A stretch of DNA of 64,000 nt from assembly GCA_963082975.1 (NCBI GenBank), contig OY720344.1, positions 27,191,172 through 27,255,171 of the forward strand, written 5' to 3'. Both the position numbers and the translations under genes were made by a program. The DNA is from Labia minor. Lineage: Eukaryota; Arthropoda; Insecta; Dermaptera; Spongiphoridae. Below are positions 21,402-34,895 of the stretch, one piece after another; within the stretch, counting starts at the first letter, position 1, and each line of letters opens with the position of its first letter. The notes beneath the pieces were generated by a model. The model ran no database searches. It had not been told where the DNA came from and was given only the letters and a program-made list of their open reading frames with translations.

Positions 21402-21896
21402 CGAGGGCAGGTCAATAAGTCCGTGACTTTTAGAATGAATCGTAGGTTTTTGGATAAAAATTATTTTATTTTTCAACATAGTCTCCTTTGAGCTCTCTTC
21501 ACTTTATCCAACGTTTCTCCAATTTTTTTATCCTTTCCAGAAAATAAGATTTGTCGAGGACTACAAAATAGGTATTTGTGACATGATTTCATCGTTGGAG
21601 TCAAATACATTTCTTCAGGTTTGGAAACAAGAAATAGTCACTCGGGGCTAAATCCGGGGAATAAGGCGGATGAGGGACCAATTCGTATCCCAATTCATAG
21701 ATTTTCATAGATATTCACTTTTTTCCATTTTCTTCTCAAATCACGAGTTAGTCTGCTTTTAATGTATGTAAAAAAACTAGCTGGTTCGAATTTCGACAGT
21801 AGTCAGGTGATGGTTGCATGCTGACAGGAGTAATGTTGCCATTTCATTTAAGAGATAGGAAATCCAAAGTCATGGACTTATTGACCCCTGCCCTTG
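21402..21896 (-). mobile_element. Internally deleted mariner element
   Basis: The ends are CGAGGGCAGGTCAATAAGTC (left) and its inverted counterpart (right, GACTTATTGACCCCTGCCC region), each bordered by TA, the mariner target. The 495-bp length is well below the roughly 1.3 kb of a full element. On the minus strand the start MEKSEY is followed almost directly by the distal part of the transposase, so the DNA-binding domain and most of the catalytic core are deleted. Such deletion derivatives can be moved only by transposase from elsewhere. Confidence 0.85.
21430..21760 (-). pseudogene. Mariner transposase remnant
   Basis: After a start at about 21742 (MEKSEY) and a deletion junction, the minus strand reads PHPPYSPDLAPSDYFLF, which holds the last Asp of the DD34D triad, then FPNLKKCI. 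Further on, in other frames, it reads IKKLEKRWIK and ELKGDYVEK near the C-terminus. These are standard mariner words. Known transposases of this family cut and rejoin DNA at TA sites. Frameshifts, stops and the large N-terminal and central deletion leave no functional protein. Confidence 0.8.
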
Positions 21897-21899
21897 TAC

Positions 21900-23979
21900 T
21901 TTGAAATACATGTCATGAAATATTAAAGAAAATAATCACATTATTAATTTTTATTAATTTTTTAAATTTATTTATTATTTTTACTCCAACAATAAATTAT
22001 TTTTTTTAGTTAAGTTGATTTATTATTATAATTATATAAATTATTTTTTAATAGTTAATCCTGATAACAATAATTTTAGGATACCTATTTTTATTGATTT
22101 ATAATATATTAGTGTATAGGAAACTAATATTTCAAATTATTATTCATTTTAAAGTATAGTTATTAATATACAATAAGGACATAATTGATTGTTGACATAC
22201 AAAACAATATTTATATTTAACTATTTATAAGTTAATGATAGTAATAGAAAGAATAATCTAAATATTTTCATTTAATTAAATTTATCTAACTATATATATA
22301 AAAGATGATTTGTTGACTTTCAAATCCCATGTTAATTAATTATTCTTTATGAGATAATTATATTTTAAAGTTTGTTTAAATCATGATGAGTAAATACTTT
22401 TACAAATACTAATATGATCAATTATATTTTTAATAATTATTAATTAAAATAATAAATTAATTATTGGAAATTTATTTCAATGTTGAAATTGAATATGAAG
22501 AATTTAAAATTAGTGTCTATCAATGAAATGATATCATTAAAATGAAAATCTAATCAATACTATCACACAATAGCAATAAATTTTAATAAAATTATTGAAA
22601 TTGAAATTTGGTATAATATCTCAAATAATTTAATTATATATGCAATTCACTTCTATTAAATTATTATAAAAAATATATTTCATTAATATTTTTATTTAAA
22701 CTAATTTTTATTAATCGTACAAAAATATTATATACCAATATATTTAATATGAATAGAATTTAATTATTTTTTGTGATTGATTAGAAATGATTCTCCATTT
22801 TTCTATGAATAATTTAAAAAATTAAAAGTTTTACCTGTTGTCTTTTAATTTCATTTAAATTCTCTTTTTTTTGTTCAATATTGGTTAAATTCCATATCTT
22901 CATGTATTATTAATAAATAACTGTTCTCTATTAAAAATAAGTATATATATAAATAGTTTGTATTGTATTTTTTATTTGTTTTGTTAAAAATAATTACTAA
23001 CATATGTAGGTATATCATATATATATAGTGATTTCATAGTGAGATTAGCAAAAATCACGAAATTTAAGATTTCTAATAAATAGATAAAAAAAAATATTTT
23101 TAAAGCTATATTTATTTATAATTACACATTTTATTTGTTATTTAATTTGTAATTTAGGAAGAAAAACAATGAATATAAATTCTATTCTTCTGTCTATTGA
23201 AAATTATTTTTCTTTTACAAATTTTGAAATTAATAATTTTTATAAAAAAATAAAATTTAATATTGTTTGTTGTTTTAAAAATTATTATTTAAGAATATTA
23301 GTATATATACCTATATATTTTCAATGACCTGATCAGAAAATTAATTTGAATAATTCAATGTGAAGAAATTTAACAAAAATAATAAACTTCATTAATAAAT
23401 ATTATTTGAAACAAAGAGTAGTGATTTTTCAACAAATTGGAATTGTTGATTGGCTTTGTTTAATCAGATTCGGATGTGAGTCCAGACATTCACTATTAAA
23501 GAAATATTGATTATCTCTTTAACCATGACATTTATTTAACATAACGCCCAGATCGATAAACAAATAAAAAAGAATAATCACTATAATCACAAAGATAACT
23601 TATTAAATTCATATGCGTGTTAATAATGTGTTAGGTAAGTGGTTCAAACAATTCATTCCAATTTTTTTTTTGTTCAAATTTTAATTAACATTTAAATATT
23701 TTCGTGTTTTCTTTAATTTAAGTAGGTGAAGTTAAAAAATATGAATTTTAAATAAATTGATTATATTGAGAAAATATTTAATTGTATTTTTTATCATATT
23801 TTGTAAATATTTTTTAGAAATATTTTATTTTATAATCGAATATATATAAAATATTTTTTTAAAAATTTTCTTTTATGTCCCTGATTCGATAGGATTATTT
23901 TTTTACAGTGTTTTATTTCATTTTCTTAATTAATTAATTAATTAATTAATAATTTAAAGTTGAGCAATCGAACTAAAAC
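21900..23979. other. AT-rich spacer
   Basis: I see no supported gene. A slightly less AT-rich patch at 23440-23560 has no recognisable content. Confidence 0.5.
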
Positions 23980-24376
23980 TTAAGTTACAGTGTTTTATTT
24001 ATAAATGCACTAAAAACTAGAAAATAATTTTTCTCTTAGCCTCAATAAGTATATTCTTCTTCATGATGGGGTTGTACAATGGTCCGCCTACTTAGCACTT
24101 CAACAACAATGGTCTAGATACTTTGAATAAAGAGCCTAATTAAAATGAATTAGTTAATTCATTTTCTAGAGATCTCTCAAATAAAACGCTTGCATTTAAA
24201 TTAAAAATGGTGACAAAATTAAAAATTAAATGGAAGCGTTTAATTTGAGAGATCCCTAGAAAATTAATTAACCATTGTATACAACCCCATCATGAAGAAG
24301 AATATACTTATTGAGACTAAGAGAAAAATTATTTTCTAGTTTTTAGTGCATTTATAAATAAAACACTGTAACTTAA
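23980..24376. mobile_element. 397-bp foldback element
   Basis: The left end TTAAGTTACAGTGTTTTATT is repeated inverted at the right end, and the arms continue inward almost without mismatch for about 110 bp. An unpaired stretch of about 65 bp then interrupts the left arm only (CCGCCTACTTAGC onward), after which pairing resumes (TTTTCTAG.GATC.CTCAAAT.AAACGCTT). The RNA or single strand would form one very long hairpin. No frame is present. The high arm identity implies a recent origin or gene conversion between arms. Confidence 0.75.
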
Positions 24377-26819
24377 TTTTTTTTTAATTATTTATTTTTT
24401 CTCTTTTATGTTATTTCCATTCACTTGGAGCTTGTTTTGATTTTGATTCTAAACTTTTATCTTATTGAAGGTGAAAAACTATTATGCTAAAAATAGAGTT
24501 ATTTAAATTTATCTCAGTTTTGTTCAATAAACAAGCATATAGGCATTACTCTTCAAATCTTGCTATATTGATACCGTTAACCCTACATCATTGACTGATT
24601 AGTTAATTTATAAATAGCATATTGAATAAAATTACTCTTTCTAATTGTAATGTATTTTTATTTTTGATTTAATTATTGTTTTTATAATATAAGTTTTTGA
24701 ATTACGGGTATTTTTAGAAAATCGTAAAAATCGCTACCTCACATATTTTATAATTTTAAATATTATTACAGAAACCTGAATAACAAACAGTATTATCCAT
24801 CATAATTCAGATAAAACCAATATATTGATACTTTTTGAAAAAAAAAATATATTTTAGTCATATTTTTGTATTAAATATTTTTGATTATTTTACCTTAAAA
24901 ATTGCAAATAATGTAAAAAAAATTAATCAAGATTATAAAAATGATATTAAAGTTTCTAATTCAATATTATTTATATGATATTTATATTTTGGTCCTTTCT
25001 TTATATCATAAAAATGTATTATAAATATCTTAAAAATATCTTAATTTAGTTTAATTAATAGAAAAATAAATATAAAGGTAAGCATATATATATGTTCAGA
25101 CAAAAGATATTAAACAAAGGCTATGAAAAACTAACAGAACAATAAATATTATAAAAGCAGTGTCATTTTAATTATATTTAATTTTGTTTTATCATCAGTG
25201 TTTTTAAATTCTTTATATAAAGGACTTTTACTTTAACAATTTATTTATATTATAATAATAATAAATTGGTCACCTTACTAATAAAAATAAAAATATATTT
25301 AGATTTATAAAAAAAAACAACTAAATATTGCATTTATTCTCAAAACTTCGAGATTTAAGTCAATTATTTCTCTAATGATATATCTTTAACAAACTTTTAT
25401 TTTTATTGCAAAAATAAATCTAGTATTTTCATTGGTCTTGGCTTCTTTCTAACTAACCCATAAAGAGGTAATAAAATGTGTAGAGAAAGAATTGTTTATC
25501 AACTCCTTCAGGGGATAATATATAATATTTTTCGTAGTTATATAGTTCATAGTCATTTCACCAATTTTTTTATTATATATATAAACAAAATGGGTATTAA
25601 ATAAGGTAAAAGTATGTTAATATACACATCATCATTGAAGAAGTCTCACTTGAACTACTAGAAATTAAATTTTAGAAGAATGAGAACTATATATCGTTCC
25701 AACATTTATATGTATATAAAATTGTAATTTAGGGGAATTTTAAATACCGCCTCTAAAACATTTTTGTATAATATTTAATGTATTTTTTAAACTAAATAAA
25801 ATAAATACTTTTATCGTAGGTATAATATTATTCTTTCAGTTCTTTTATTATTTTATTACTTTTAATACTTATTACTTATAAAGTTGAGTATATTATCAAC
25901 TGGGTGAAAGAATAGTCATTTAAAGTTATCTAGTTACATATATTAACACTTATTTTATTATTATACTCTTTTTACCAAGTTTTTATAATCGAATTCATAA
26001 AAGTTTTACACTTCAATGTTTTAAGAGCATTTAATTGACAAGAATTTAAACAAACAGTTTTGATAAAGCAAATTTTTTTAATATAAATTGATTCTGAAAA
26101 TCAATTAGGTAATTATATTACAATTTCTAATATATAATTACTTAAAAATGTAATCATGAATGTTCAGTAATAAAAAAATATTGTAAAGATGATTGTATTA
26201 TACAAAACAATTATAGAACTAATTTCTAGTGTTTTTTAATAATGGTTTTATTGTTTGATATTTTTAAAAGGTGTTTACAATTTTTTCATATATCTTTGTA
26301 TAAATGATATACTTACTATAAAGTATAACAACAACATTTGAAATTTCGTTGTATGATCTTATACAAAGAGCTGATTGTTATTTTCCATGATCATTCAATA
26401 AAGGTTAGTTGTTAGGACAAAAAACTTTGAAATTTTTACGGGAATGACGTAGGGGGGAGGGTTTAAAGATATTGGACAGCTCTTTATAAAAACAAAGAAA
26501 AAAACACTTAAAATAGAGTAACTTTTAGAATTTTTTAATAAGTTTATAAACAGTTAAGAAACATTTTAATAATACTTTATTCATTTAAAGTAAAAACCTA
26601 AAACATGATACAAAAATTAAATTTTTAATCTCAAAAAATTTGAGTCATGTCAACGATTTTTCTTAAAGGCTAATTTTATTAAATTTAACATTTAACTTCT
26701 GAAATGAATATTTACTATGACTTTTAGTGATTCAATCTAGAATGAGAATGTTTATTTAGGTATCTAATTATCTTTAAGATCTAAATTCTATAAAAAAAAA
26801 GATATTAAAAAGAACTGTA
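24377..26819. other. AT-rich spacer
   Basis: Nothing is supported. A short less AT-rich patch at 26430-26480 (GACGTAGGGGGGAGGG) may be repeat-derived. Confidence 0.45.
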
Positions 26820-27015
26820 GCTTATACAGGAACCGCAGTATTATTTTCCCTTAAGCGTTAGAAATCCTTGTTTGAGGTAAAATTTAACTTGGCTGGGAAG
26901 CGAATTAATGGTTTCCCGAAGAGTTGCCAGAAGAATAAATCTCAGGTCAGCGATAAGTTACGAACAAAGTTTTATGGATTATCCCCTGTACGTCGAGACA
27001 AAGCCATTTGCATGT
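26820..27015. other. Less AT-rich non-repeat island
   Basis: The stretch from GGAACCGCAGTATT to CCATTTGCATGTGTACACC is distinctly less AT-rich than its flanks and has no frame longer than chance. It is a candidate conserved non-coding block. Confidence 0.25.
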
Positions 27016-28419
27016 GTACACCAATAAATTAACATTTTTTTTTTCATGAGTAATATTAACATATTTAAAGATAATTTTCTTAAATTTATTTTATATATGA
27101 ATGAATACTAGGGTAATAATAATAAAAAAAAATAATTAAAATTAATATTTTCTTAAAATAATTTATAATTAATATATAAGTGAAGGAATACAAAGAAAGT
27201 TTCAATATTTATTTGGTCTCTGGTGAGAATTGAAAAACCTTAATTATTTTATATGTATATTTAAATGTATATTCCATTCTTAAATTTAAAGATTCATATT
27301 AAATTTGTTAAATTTCTAATAAGGTAATGGCACCAATAGATGACATTTTAAGCGCTCTTGCCACCATTTTCATTTATAAAACTGAAACTATACGTCTCAC
27401 AAAAAAAATCTTTTGGTTATTATAAAGCTTATCTTACCTTTTATCACCAGGATAAATATTTTAAACTTTTATATGAGTTTAAGAGGAAATATAATTTTTT
27501 TTTCAAAGTAATCAAATGGCACCTATAGATGACACCAAAAATTTTGGTGGAACCTAATGACAATTATGGAACCCAAAGATGACATCTACTTATTTTCTTT
27601 TCGCTTGCTCTCTTTATCTTCAACTTATTTATTTACAAAGTAAAACATCTTTCCAACACCTTGTTGCTGATTTAACTCTAGTTATAATAAAAAAATCAGA
27701 TTTCATATAATGATACATTAGATATATTTATTGTGATTGATTTTATTTTTAGCTGATTATTATAATAAAATAAAAAAATTGATTTTAAACAAGTCTTTTT
27801 TTAATTATGCATTTTTAATTATACATTGAGAACAGAGTAATTTAAAAAAAATTTCAAAAAAATAGTGTATGAAGTTCTGGAACAGAAAAAAATTTTCTGA
27901 CAATTAGAAACACAGTGTCACCTTTAGGTTCCTATATCAATTCAGACATGCAACTTGGTCGAATTATATAAAATTATCTCCTCTTTACAGCTATTAATAT
28001 AATAGACAATTTTTTTAAAAACCTACTTATAGCTGACATTCCTGTCAACTATAGGAAAAACAATTTTTAGGGGCACCTATAGATAACACGGTTGATAAAA
28101 AAGATACTTTTAAAAATTAGGTGTTTAAATTAAAGTGATTTATATCTATATTAAGTCTATTTTATAATGTAGTTATTAAATTCTTGATAAATATGAATAT
28201 AAAAATATAAAATACTAATTAAGAACATTAGTTACCTTAAGGTTATCTTTAAGATTTGTTGAAAAAATCAATTGATGACGATTCGGTCTGCTTTTCAAGT
28301 TAAAAGAAAAAAAATAGGGCGACTTATTGTATTGTTGTAGGATATCACATGTGGTGGAAAAACAAAACTATCATTTAAAAAAAAAAATTTCCGCGTATGT
28401 TTTAAAATTTGCTTATTTT

Positions 28420-28571
28420 TACTTTCCCGCATACTTCGTATAAGGGAAGTATTGGAATCGTCAAAAATTTCGACTTCGAGATTTCGATAGATCTTGACGT
28501 TTTAGACCTCCCTGAGTCGGAAAATACCATTTTTCGAATTATGTCTGTGTGTGTGTATGTATGTATGTATG

Positions 28572-28602
<31 letters not shown>

Positions 28603-29532
28603 TGTCTGTAAGCAAATTTACTCAAAAACTAATCAAGCTAGGACTTCGAAATTTGGTACACCGATATTATTCACAGTTTGTAGATTTCTATCAAAATTTC
28701 GTCAAAATCGGTTAACCGGAAGTGGTACTTTACTTACACTGTTTGCGTTTACCTTTCAAGTAAAGTACCAGTTTGCTTCGAGATATTTGCTTCCTATTTT
28801 GTATATAGATTTAAAAATATGTAAAAAATTCAGATACCAAATTTCATCATGATCTGACTACCGGAAGTGACATTTTACCTATACAAGTAGCGTTTCTTTT
28901 TTACCGACCGACGATAGTAAGGGAGGTATTGTTTTCACACCAAATTTCACCTATGGATATTTTTAGGTACATATCTCCACGAATCATGCATTTTCTTAAT
29001 AGAAAAAAGTATTTTTAGCATGATGTCTGTCCGTCCGTCCGTCCGTCCGTCCGTATAGATGTGTACAGCCTGAAAGGCTCAACGGATTTTGATGAATTTT
29101 GGTATATTTACTTAATACATCAGTAGGACGAATTGATCAACTTTTGGTGCAAATCCGGAAACCGGAAGTGCTAGCATTCCCGATCGAAGAAAGGAAGTGA
29201 AGGGTTATTTTCATATCAAATTTCACGTGAGGACATATCTCCTCGTGTTATGCACTTTGTATTGGTTTTATCCTCGAGAAAAATCATCTTCATTAGTTTT
29301 TTCTTAATTTAAAATTATATGACGTCACCCAGCACTTCATGACGTCACAGCCAGCCCTTATATATTATAAATAAAATAAAATTAAAAATATTTATATTAT
29401 ATCCATATCTGTTTTTTTTACATTTAAAATATCAGTTAACCGGAAGTAGCACTTTATTACATTCTAAATATTCATTCACAACTCTTTATACCTATTTATA
29501 TGCGGGAAAGTCTAGGGGAGGACACTCCCGCT
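28420..29532 (+). mobile_element. Family B Helentron-like element, copy 1
   Basis: The copy begins ACTTTCCCGCATACTTCG and near its end carries the exact inverse TATGCGGGAAAGT, followed by a stem-loop GGGAG-GACA-CTCCC and CGCTTATT. A GTGTGTATGTATG microsatellite (28543-28601) lies after a conserved block TCGACTTCGAGATTTCGATA. A 147-codon frame over the block (28409-28852) runs through the microsatellite, begins with TTG and looks accidental. Subterminal inverted repeats, a central microsatellite and a 3' stem-loop are the features described for HINE/DINE-1 elements. The closest relative is copy 2 at 36512. Confidence 0.75.
28903..29435 (+). mobile_element. Family A segment inside family B copy 1
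   Basis: From ACCGACCGACGATAG the segment follows family A through the GTCC repeat, GTGTACAGCC, TTGATCAACTTTTGG and the TGACGTCA pair. It stops near 29435 without the GGTCAACTTA end. The same truncated right edge is seen in copy 2, so the deletion happened before family B spread. Confidence 0.7.
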
Positions 29533-29599
29533 TATTTAGTTTAAATTCAAAAGTGTCATCTATAGGTGCCATGTCATCTATAGGTGCCATTACCTTATG

Positions 29600-32040
29600 A
29601 TAACTTTGATTTTTACAAATAATTTAATTACTTATCAATAGCAATAATTTTAAACAAATCAATAGTAATATAAGTATAATTTAAAACTATTTATGTTCAT
29701 TGAAATTTATATGAGATTAATTAATTAAGAAATTTGTTTATTAAGTAAATAAAGATTCTTTTAATTAATTATTTTTTTTCATTTGTCGTTAGATAAATAT
29801 CGGATTCTAAATTGGACCTTTCTCTAATATAAGATAGTTCAAACAATTCACAATATTTACTAAGGTTCTAAATTAGTGAAAATAAATTTCAATATATAAA
29901 GACAAATTGCAATATGGCCTACTATCTTCATTCTACATTATATATAATATTATATATATAATATATTAAGAATTCTGTAGAATATATATATTTTTAGCTT
30001 TTAAATCAAGTATATAAGTTGATATACTTTTAAATTTCGAATTTATTTCTTTATAATTAGTTTTAAGCAATATTTCTCCTAATTAATTCTAAACTTTTAA
30101 AACTCACAAGATAATTATTATAATTTTAGAAATATTAATCAATATCTTCATAAAAATTTAATCATCATAAATCTAAATTGTTTTTATCTTATTTAAGTGA
30201 AATTTTAATAGAAATATAAAGCAATTATTAATACAATTATTTAATTAAAAGTTGAATAATACATAAAAAAAATCATTACTTAAAGTTCTAAGCTTCTATA
30301 TGATTAGTTTGAGGTCTAATCATATTAAAGAAAATAAATTTTATTTAAAAATCTATATAATTGGTCAAATGACCCAACCAAAAGGTGAAACCAATAAATA
30401 AAAATAAAAGTAAAATATCAACAACAACAAAAATGAAATACTGATCAATTATATATTTAACACAATTATTATATAAATTATGTATTATTGTTTATTTTGA
30501 AAATGAAAATTAATAACATTTATTTTTTTAATTTTAGGTGAATTAACTTTATTATTTATAATTAAATTCAAGATAATATTTTCCTTTGTATACCTTTTAA
30601 TTAAATATAGGTATTAATTATAAACAATAATATGATTTTTTGGGGCAATAAATTATAAAATAGCAATTTAGTTTATAAATGTTTAATTCATAATTTAGTA
30701 TTGTATGAAATGAAAAAATAACATATTCCTATAGTAAAAATTTTGAAAATTTAAAATTCAATTAAACAAAATATTAATTTAATGGTTTTGTCATAATATG
30801 CTGAGAAAAAGATAAATAATTATTTTTTACTATTTTATAAAAAAATATGTGATTTTAATTTCAAATATGTTTATTTGTAAAATTTATTAGAGTAGAATTA
30901 AATACATTAAATTCATAATTCTCTAAATGATCACCTATCCAAGTAGAAAAACATTTTATTTATCAGTCAAAATACCAATGTTTTCAATATGTGTATGCAA
31001 ACGACATTTGGGGATTGAATTATACACATTTATCATTACAATGATATATTGATAAAATTATCTGTATTTAAATAGCAGGATTTTTGGCATACATAGATTG
31101 GTGGCTTTAAAAATGAATTCATTTAAAACTTGAACATTTCCAAATGTTCATTTATGCAAATTTGAAAAGAGGATAAATTTATCAAAATGCTTGTAAATAG
31201 ACAAAGACATATAAATAACATGTCAAACGAAAATTTTGTTTGTATTCCTATTTATTGTAAAGTGTTATCTTATTTTCAAAATTTCTCATCTCTTATAGTA
31301 CAACTATATAATGCTTTAAAAGTGAATTATCATTTCAAAAAACAATATAGGTATTTTGTATTATAACGAAATATCTATACAATTAACAACTTACAATTGA
31401 TATTCAAAATTTGAAAATGGTTGATTTATGAAAATGTAACTATAAACTTGGTTGTACCCTAATATCGAAAAAAATTTCCTATTTGGCAGTAACATTAAAA
31501 AAAACTTCTCATTTTTGTACATCCTACGAAAAGATTGCGCTTATCAGCCAGTTACCGCGGGGTAAAGGTGTTCTATGATCAGTAAAACGGATCATCTCAA
31601 TCTTTATATTTAATTTTTTTTAAACGGAGGCGATAAATTTTATTTCAAGGAGCTTATAAATTTTAATCACGGAAACTCGCTGCCATTATTAATCTAGTTG
31701 AAAAATTAATTATATAACTTAAAATATTTGATAGATTAAATTAAAAAATCCAACATTATATAATAATTTATATATAAACAATTTTAAAAAATTAAAATTA
31801 ATTTATTAATGAAATTATTGATTTCAATTTTCAATTTAATGCTTGGAAGATAATATTTATGTAGTTAAAAATATAATAAATACTCTTTAATATAACAAAG
31901 CAAATAAAAAGTTAAAAATTATTTAAAAAATATTATTAATAAAAATTAAACGTTCAAATTATATTAATGCTATTAAGACTTTTTTCTATTCTAAAATTTA
32001 ATTATTACTATCTAAAACAATGAAATTTTATTGTAAACGG
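29600..32040. other. AT-rich spacer with one less AT-rich patch
   Basis: The patch at 31500-31690 (GATTGCGCTTATCAGCC, GTTACCGCGGGGTAAAGG, GGAAACTCGCTGCC) is not a known repeat in this window and has no good frame. The rest is AT-rich and shows nothing. Confidence 0.35.
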
Positions 32041-32149
32041 TAAACTGTTACTTATCCCAGGAATCTTCATCTGGATTTGTATTCGAGCACAACTTCTTTA
32101 AATGTAATTTATTATTGTGGTGTAAAAATATTTTCATAGAATAAATTAA

Positions 32150-32340
32150 ATGATAACAAATGGGATGGAGGGCGGTTCTTTGTGGACACTTGCTTTGTTG
32201 GCTGGCTATTTGTGTGTCGACGGACGTTATTGTTTTCTGCGGATTGTCCTGACATAGTCTGTGGTTCGAGTCTCTGTGAATGTTACAATTTTTTATCCCA
32301 CGTATGCCCCGCCCTACCCCTTTTGGGTAGCCGCACATGA
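32150..32340. repeat. SINE-like block with B-box and CTACCC-AAAA-GGGTAG hairpin
   Basis: GTGGTTCGAGTCTCTGTG near 32262 matches the RNA polymerase III B-box (GGTTCGANTCC) in the plus direction. A small hairpin made of CTACCCC-TTTTG-GGTAG follows near 32313. A 96-codon minus-strand frame covers the block but has no domain and a poor start, so it is probably not coding. Confidence 0.35.
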
Positions 32341-32714
32341 TACATAAATATGCCTTTTTTTCACCACATGCTAAAACTAGAAATGGTTATATAAAAAGCT
32401 TTTCCCAAATTAACCTACTCAATAACTTAGCCAAAAATGAACTCAATGTGTGTGTGTTCTATTTAAAAAGGATTTTTTTAATGGACCACTTGATTGATAC
32501 TTTTACCTAGTAATGCTATTTGAATACTCATTTTTTGCAATAACTCTTTGACTGTGGTAATGGGTATCTAACTCATAAATTAAAACAAAAAACTTTTATA
32601 TATGATGGAATACTATGGACTCTCAAAAACCCATTATATTATCTGTTTATCTATTATCTATTATCTATTTTTGTTCGAAACTATCCTTTATTATTAATAA
32701 TTTTATTTCCATTA

Positions 32715-32760
32715 CTAGCTGCTCAGACCGCCTCAGGGGTCTCTACCCCTTTACTCCCCA
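32715..32760 (-). mobile_element. Decayed Helitron-type 3' terminus
   Basis: The minus strand ends ...GGCGGTCTGAGCAGCTAGT, the same AGCAGCTAGT end as at 3339 and 57813. The hairpin is degraded. Confidence 0.45.
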
Positions 32761-33304
32761 AGTAATACGTATTATTTGGTTGAAAGTCTAGATATAGTAG
32801 ATTTTAATGAAAATTTGATTTATAAAACTAAAACTAATTTTTTGAACTTATTTTTTTTCTGATCGCTCAAGTCCTTAAACTTTATTTTTAGTTTTTCTAT
32901 GTATGGGAACTAAAAGATAAATAAAAAAAGAAATAAAAATACATTATTATTGTAATTTCTCCTAAAATGGTTCTAAGGATTTTGAACAAACATAAAATTT
33001 TACAAAAATGAATTATCAAAAATTGATTTTATTTATTAATTTATATTAGATATAATTAATACTACGACAAATAATATTTAATAAATATAAAAATTATTGC
33101 TAAATTAAATTCAAGTATATAATAAAAGTTTTTGAAATCTATAATTTATATATATGTAAATATAATTTTAAAAACCAGCATTTTATTATAAATAGTACTA
33201 ATGGATAATTTTAAGAATTAAAAAAATTATATTCAACTTTCAAGAATAATTGTCTTATAAGGGTGTAAGGGAAATGAAGTGAAATATCGAGTACCACTCG
33301 ACGC

Positions 33305-33600
33305 TAACAGTTACATATATACTTATATTTATCTCTATGGTTCTTCGAAACTCGAAAGTTCTTGGCCCTAGCAACCACATATCTCCAAACGTTCCTATCC
33401 TGAGCAACTACCATTCAACTATTATTTTTCCCATTTCTCTTTCGTCCCTTCTTAATCTGTCCGTCCACTTCCTCCTTGGTCCTCCAAAGAACGTTTCTCA
33501 ATCTGTCTCCTCAAAAATATATTTTTCGCCACTCTTTCTTCTCCCATTCTTGCCACGTGTCCTGCCCATCACAACCTTATCGATTTTATGACCCTATCTA
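33305..33600 (-). pseudogene. LINE ORF2 3' end fragment
   Basis: The minus strand holds the C-terminal LINE series in broken frames: IGHKIDKVVMGRTRGKNG, RNVLWRTKEEVDG and VVAQDRNVWRYVVARAKNF, then a short tail ending GAGATAAATATAAGTATATA. The related fragments at 39280 and 47640 end the same way. This shows where the LINE naturally ends and makes the Helitron-linked copies at 3412 and 57886 stand out as cut short. Confidence 0.6.
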
Positions 33601-34895
33601 TGTCAATAAATATATGTATATATATATATAGATCTTATTAATAAATATGTAATCAATAATCAATATTCAAAGATATAGAAGTAAAATAATAATTTGAAAT
33701 TTAAAAATAAAATATATTTTACTTTTTAGACGAATCGATAGTAAAAATATTTTAAAATATTATTTGTAAAAGACCGGCTATAATTGATGGATGAATACAA
33801 ATTTATTTCATAATATATATATCAATATTTTATCAAGCTTATGAAATTGAGAATATATGATGTATAAAAATAAATTAAAATGAATTTGTCGAGCATCATT
33901 TTAATCTCATTTAATTTTATTGAAATTTTTTTGTTTTCATTTGAAATAGATTTATTGTTTCTTTCTATTACATTTATTTTTGAGGTTGAATATCATTTCC
34001 ATCTCTTTTTTCATGCATCTTTCTATTATCATTCGTTGAAAAATTAAATTACACCCATTTTAAGATTTTAATCCAATTCGTATCAGTGAATGCAAAATTG
34101 AACATTTACTCGATTAGCCCCCTGAACCTTCTAACAACTTTATCATTAATAAAAATCTAAAACGAACACCCTTAGGATTCCGAGTATTATGACATTCTAT
34201 TTTTATTACTCGATTATAGAATGCAGTTTAAATCAACAAATTTATAACACTTTACAAATATATTTTTTTTTAAAGTATAATTTATATTATTTAAAATAAA
34301 GTTGCTTTTTTTTATTTTATAATTAAAATAAATAAATAAATGATAAAAAAAAGAATGATTTGTGCATGTCACATAATTTATAGAATTATTTAAATTCCTG
34401 TCAATTTATCCCAATTTGATTTAAACCCAAGGGTCCACCTTTCGACCAGCTCTTGTTTCAAATATTCAAATATAAATAAATATATATGAAGATATACGAT
34501 AGAATATACATATACTTGACAATATCATTCAGCATTGTATTCATTAAACATTTGCATTTATTCTTTTTCCTGTAAGTACTTGAATTTTTTTTTTTCAACT
34601 TAACCTCCTCTCCCATTGACTCTCACTTATTCTTTTTATTTTCATTATTATTAATAAAAAAAAGTATTTTTTCTGAAAACATGAACCCCACTCGAGATTT
34701 CAATAATATTTCATAATTCAACAAACATTCATTAAATCATATCTCTAACATTCATCTATTTATACAACTCATGAATTTTTTCCAACTTCTTTTTTACTTC
34801 TTAATATAATTGAACGATTTCTATTACTCTCCAACCTATTATAAATTTAAATAATTTAAAAGAAATTCAAAAATAATAATAATTATAATAATACA
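33601..34895. other. AT-rich spacer
   Basis: It holds a TA run at 33614-33630 and no gene. Confidence 0.5.

Larger units (their letters stand above)
27322..29595. mobile_element. TIR element with repeated GGCACCTATAGATGACA motif, hosting nested insertions
   Basis: The left end AGGTAATGGCACC.ATAGATGACAT is matched inverted at the right end, and TA borders each end. The motif GGCACCTATAGATGACA or a decayed form recurs inside at about 27508, 27561, 27913 and 28068, and as a tandem inverted pair near the right end (29551 and 29572). No transposase frame is seen. A family B element (28420-29532) that itself carries a family A segment occupies the middle, so the host element's own length is about 1.15 kb. 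Confidence 0.7.

Noticed and set aside
28409..28852. 147-codon frame, the longest single plus-strand frame
   Set aside because: It starts with TTG, crosses a GTAT microsatellite and lies wholly within a non-coding Helentron-like repeat.
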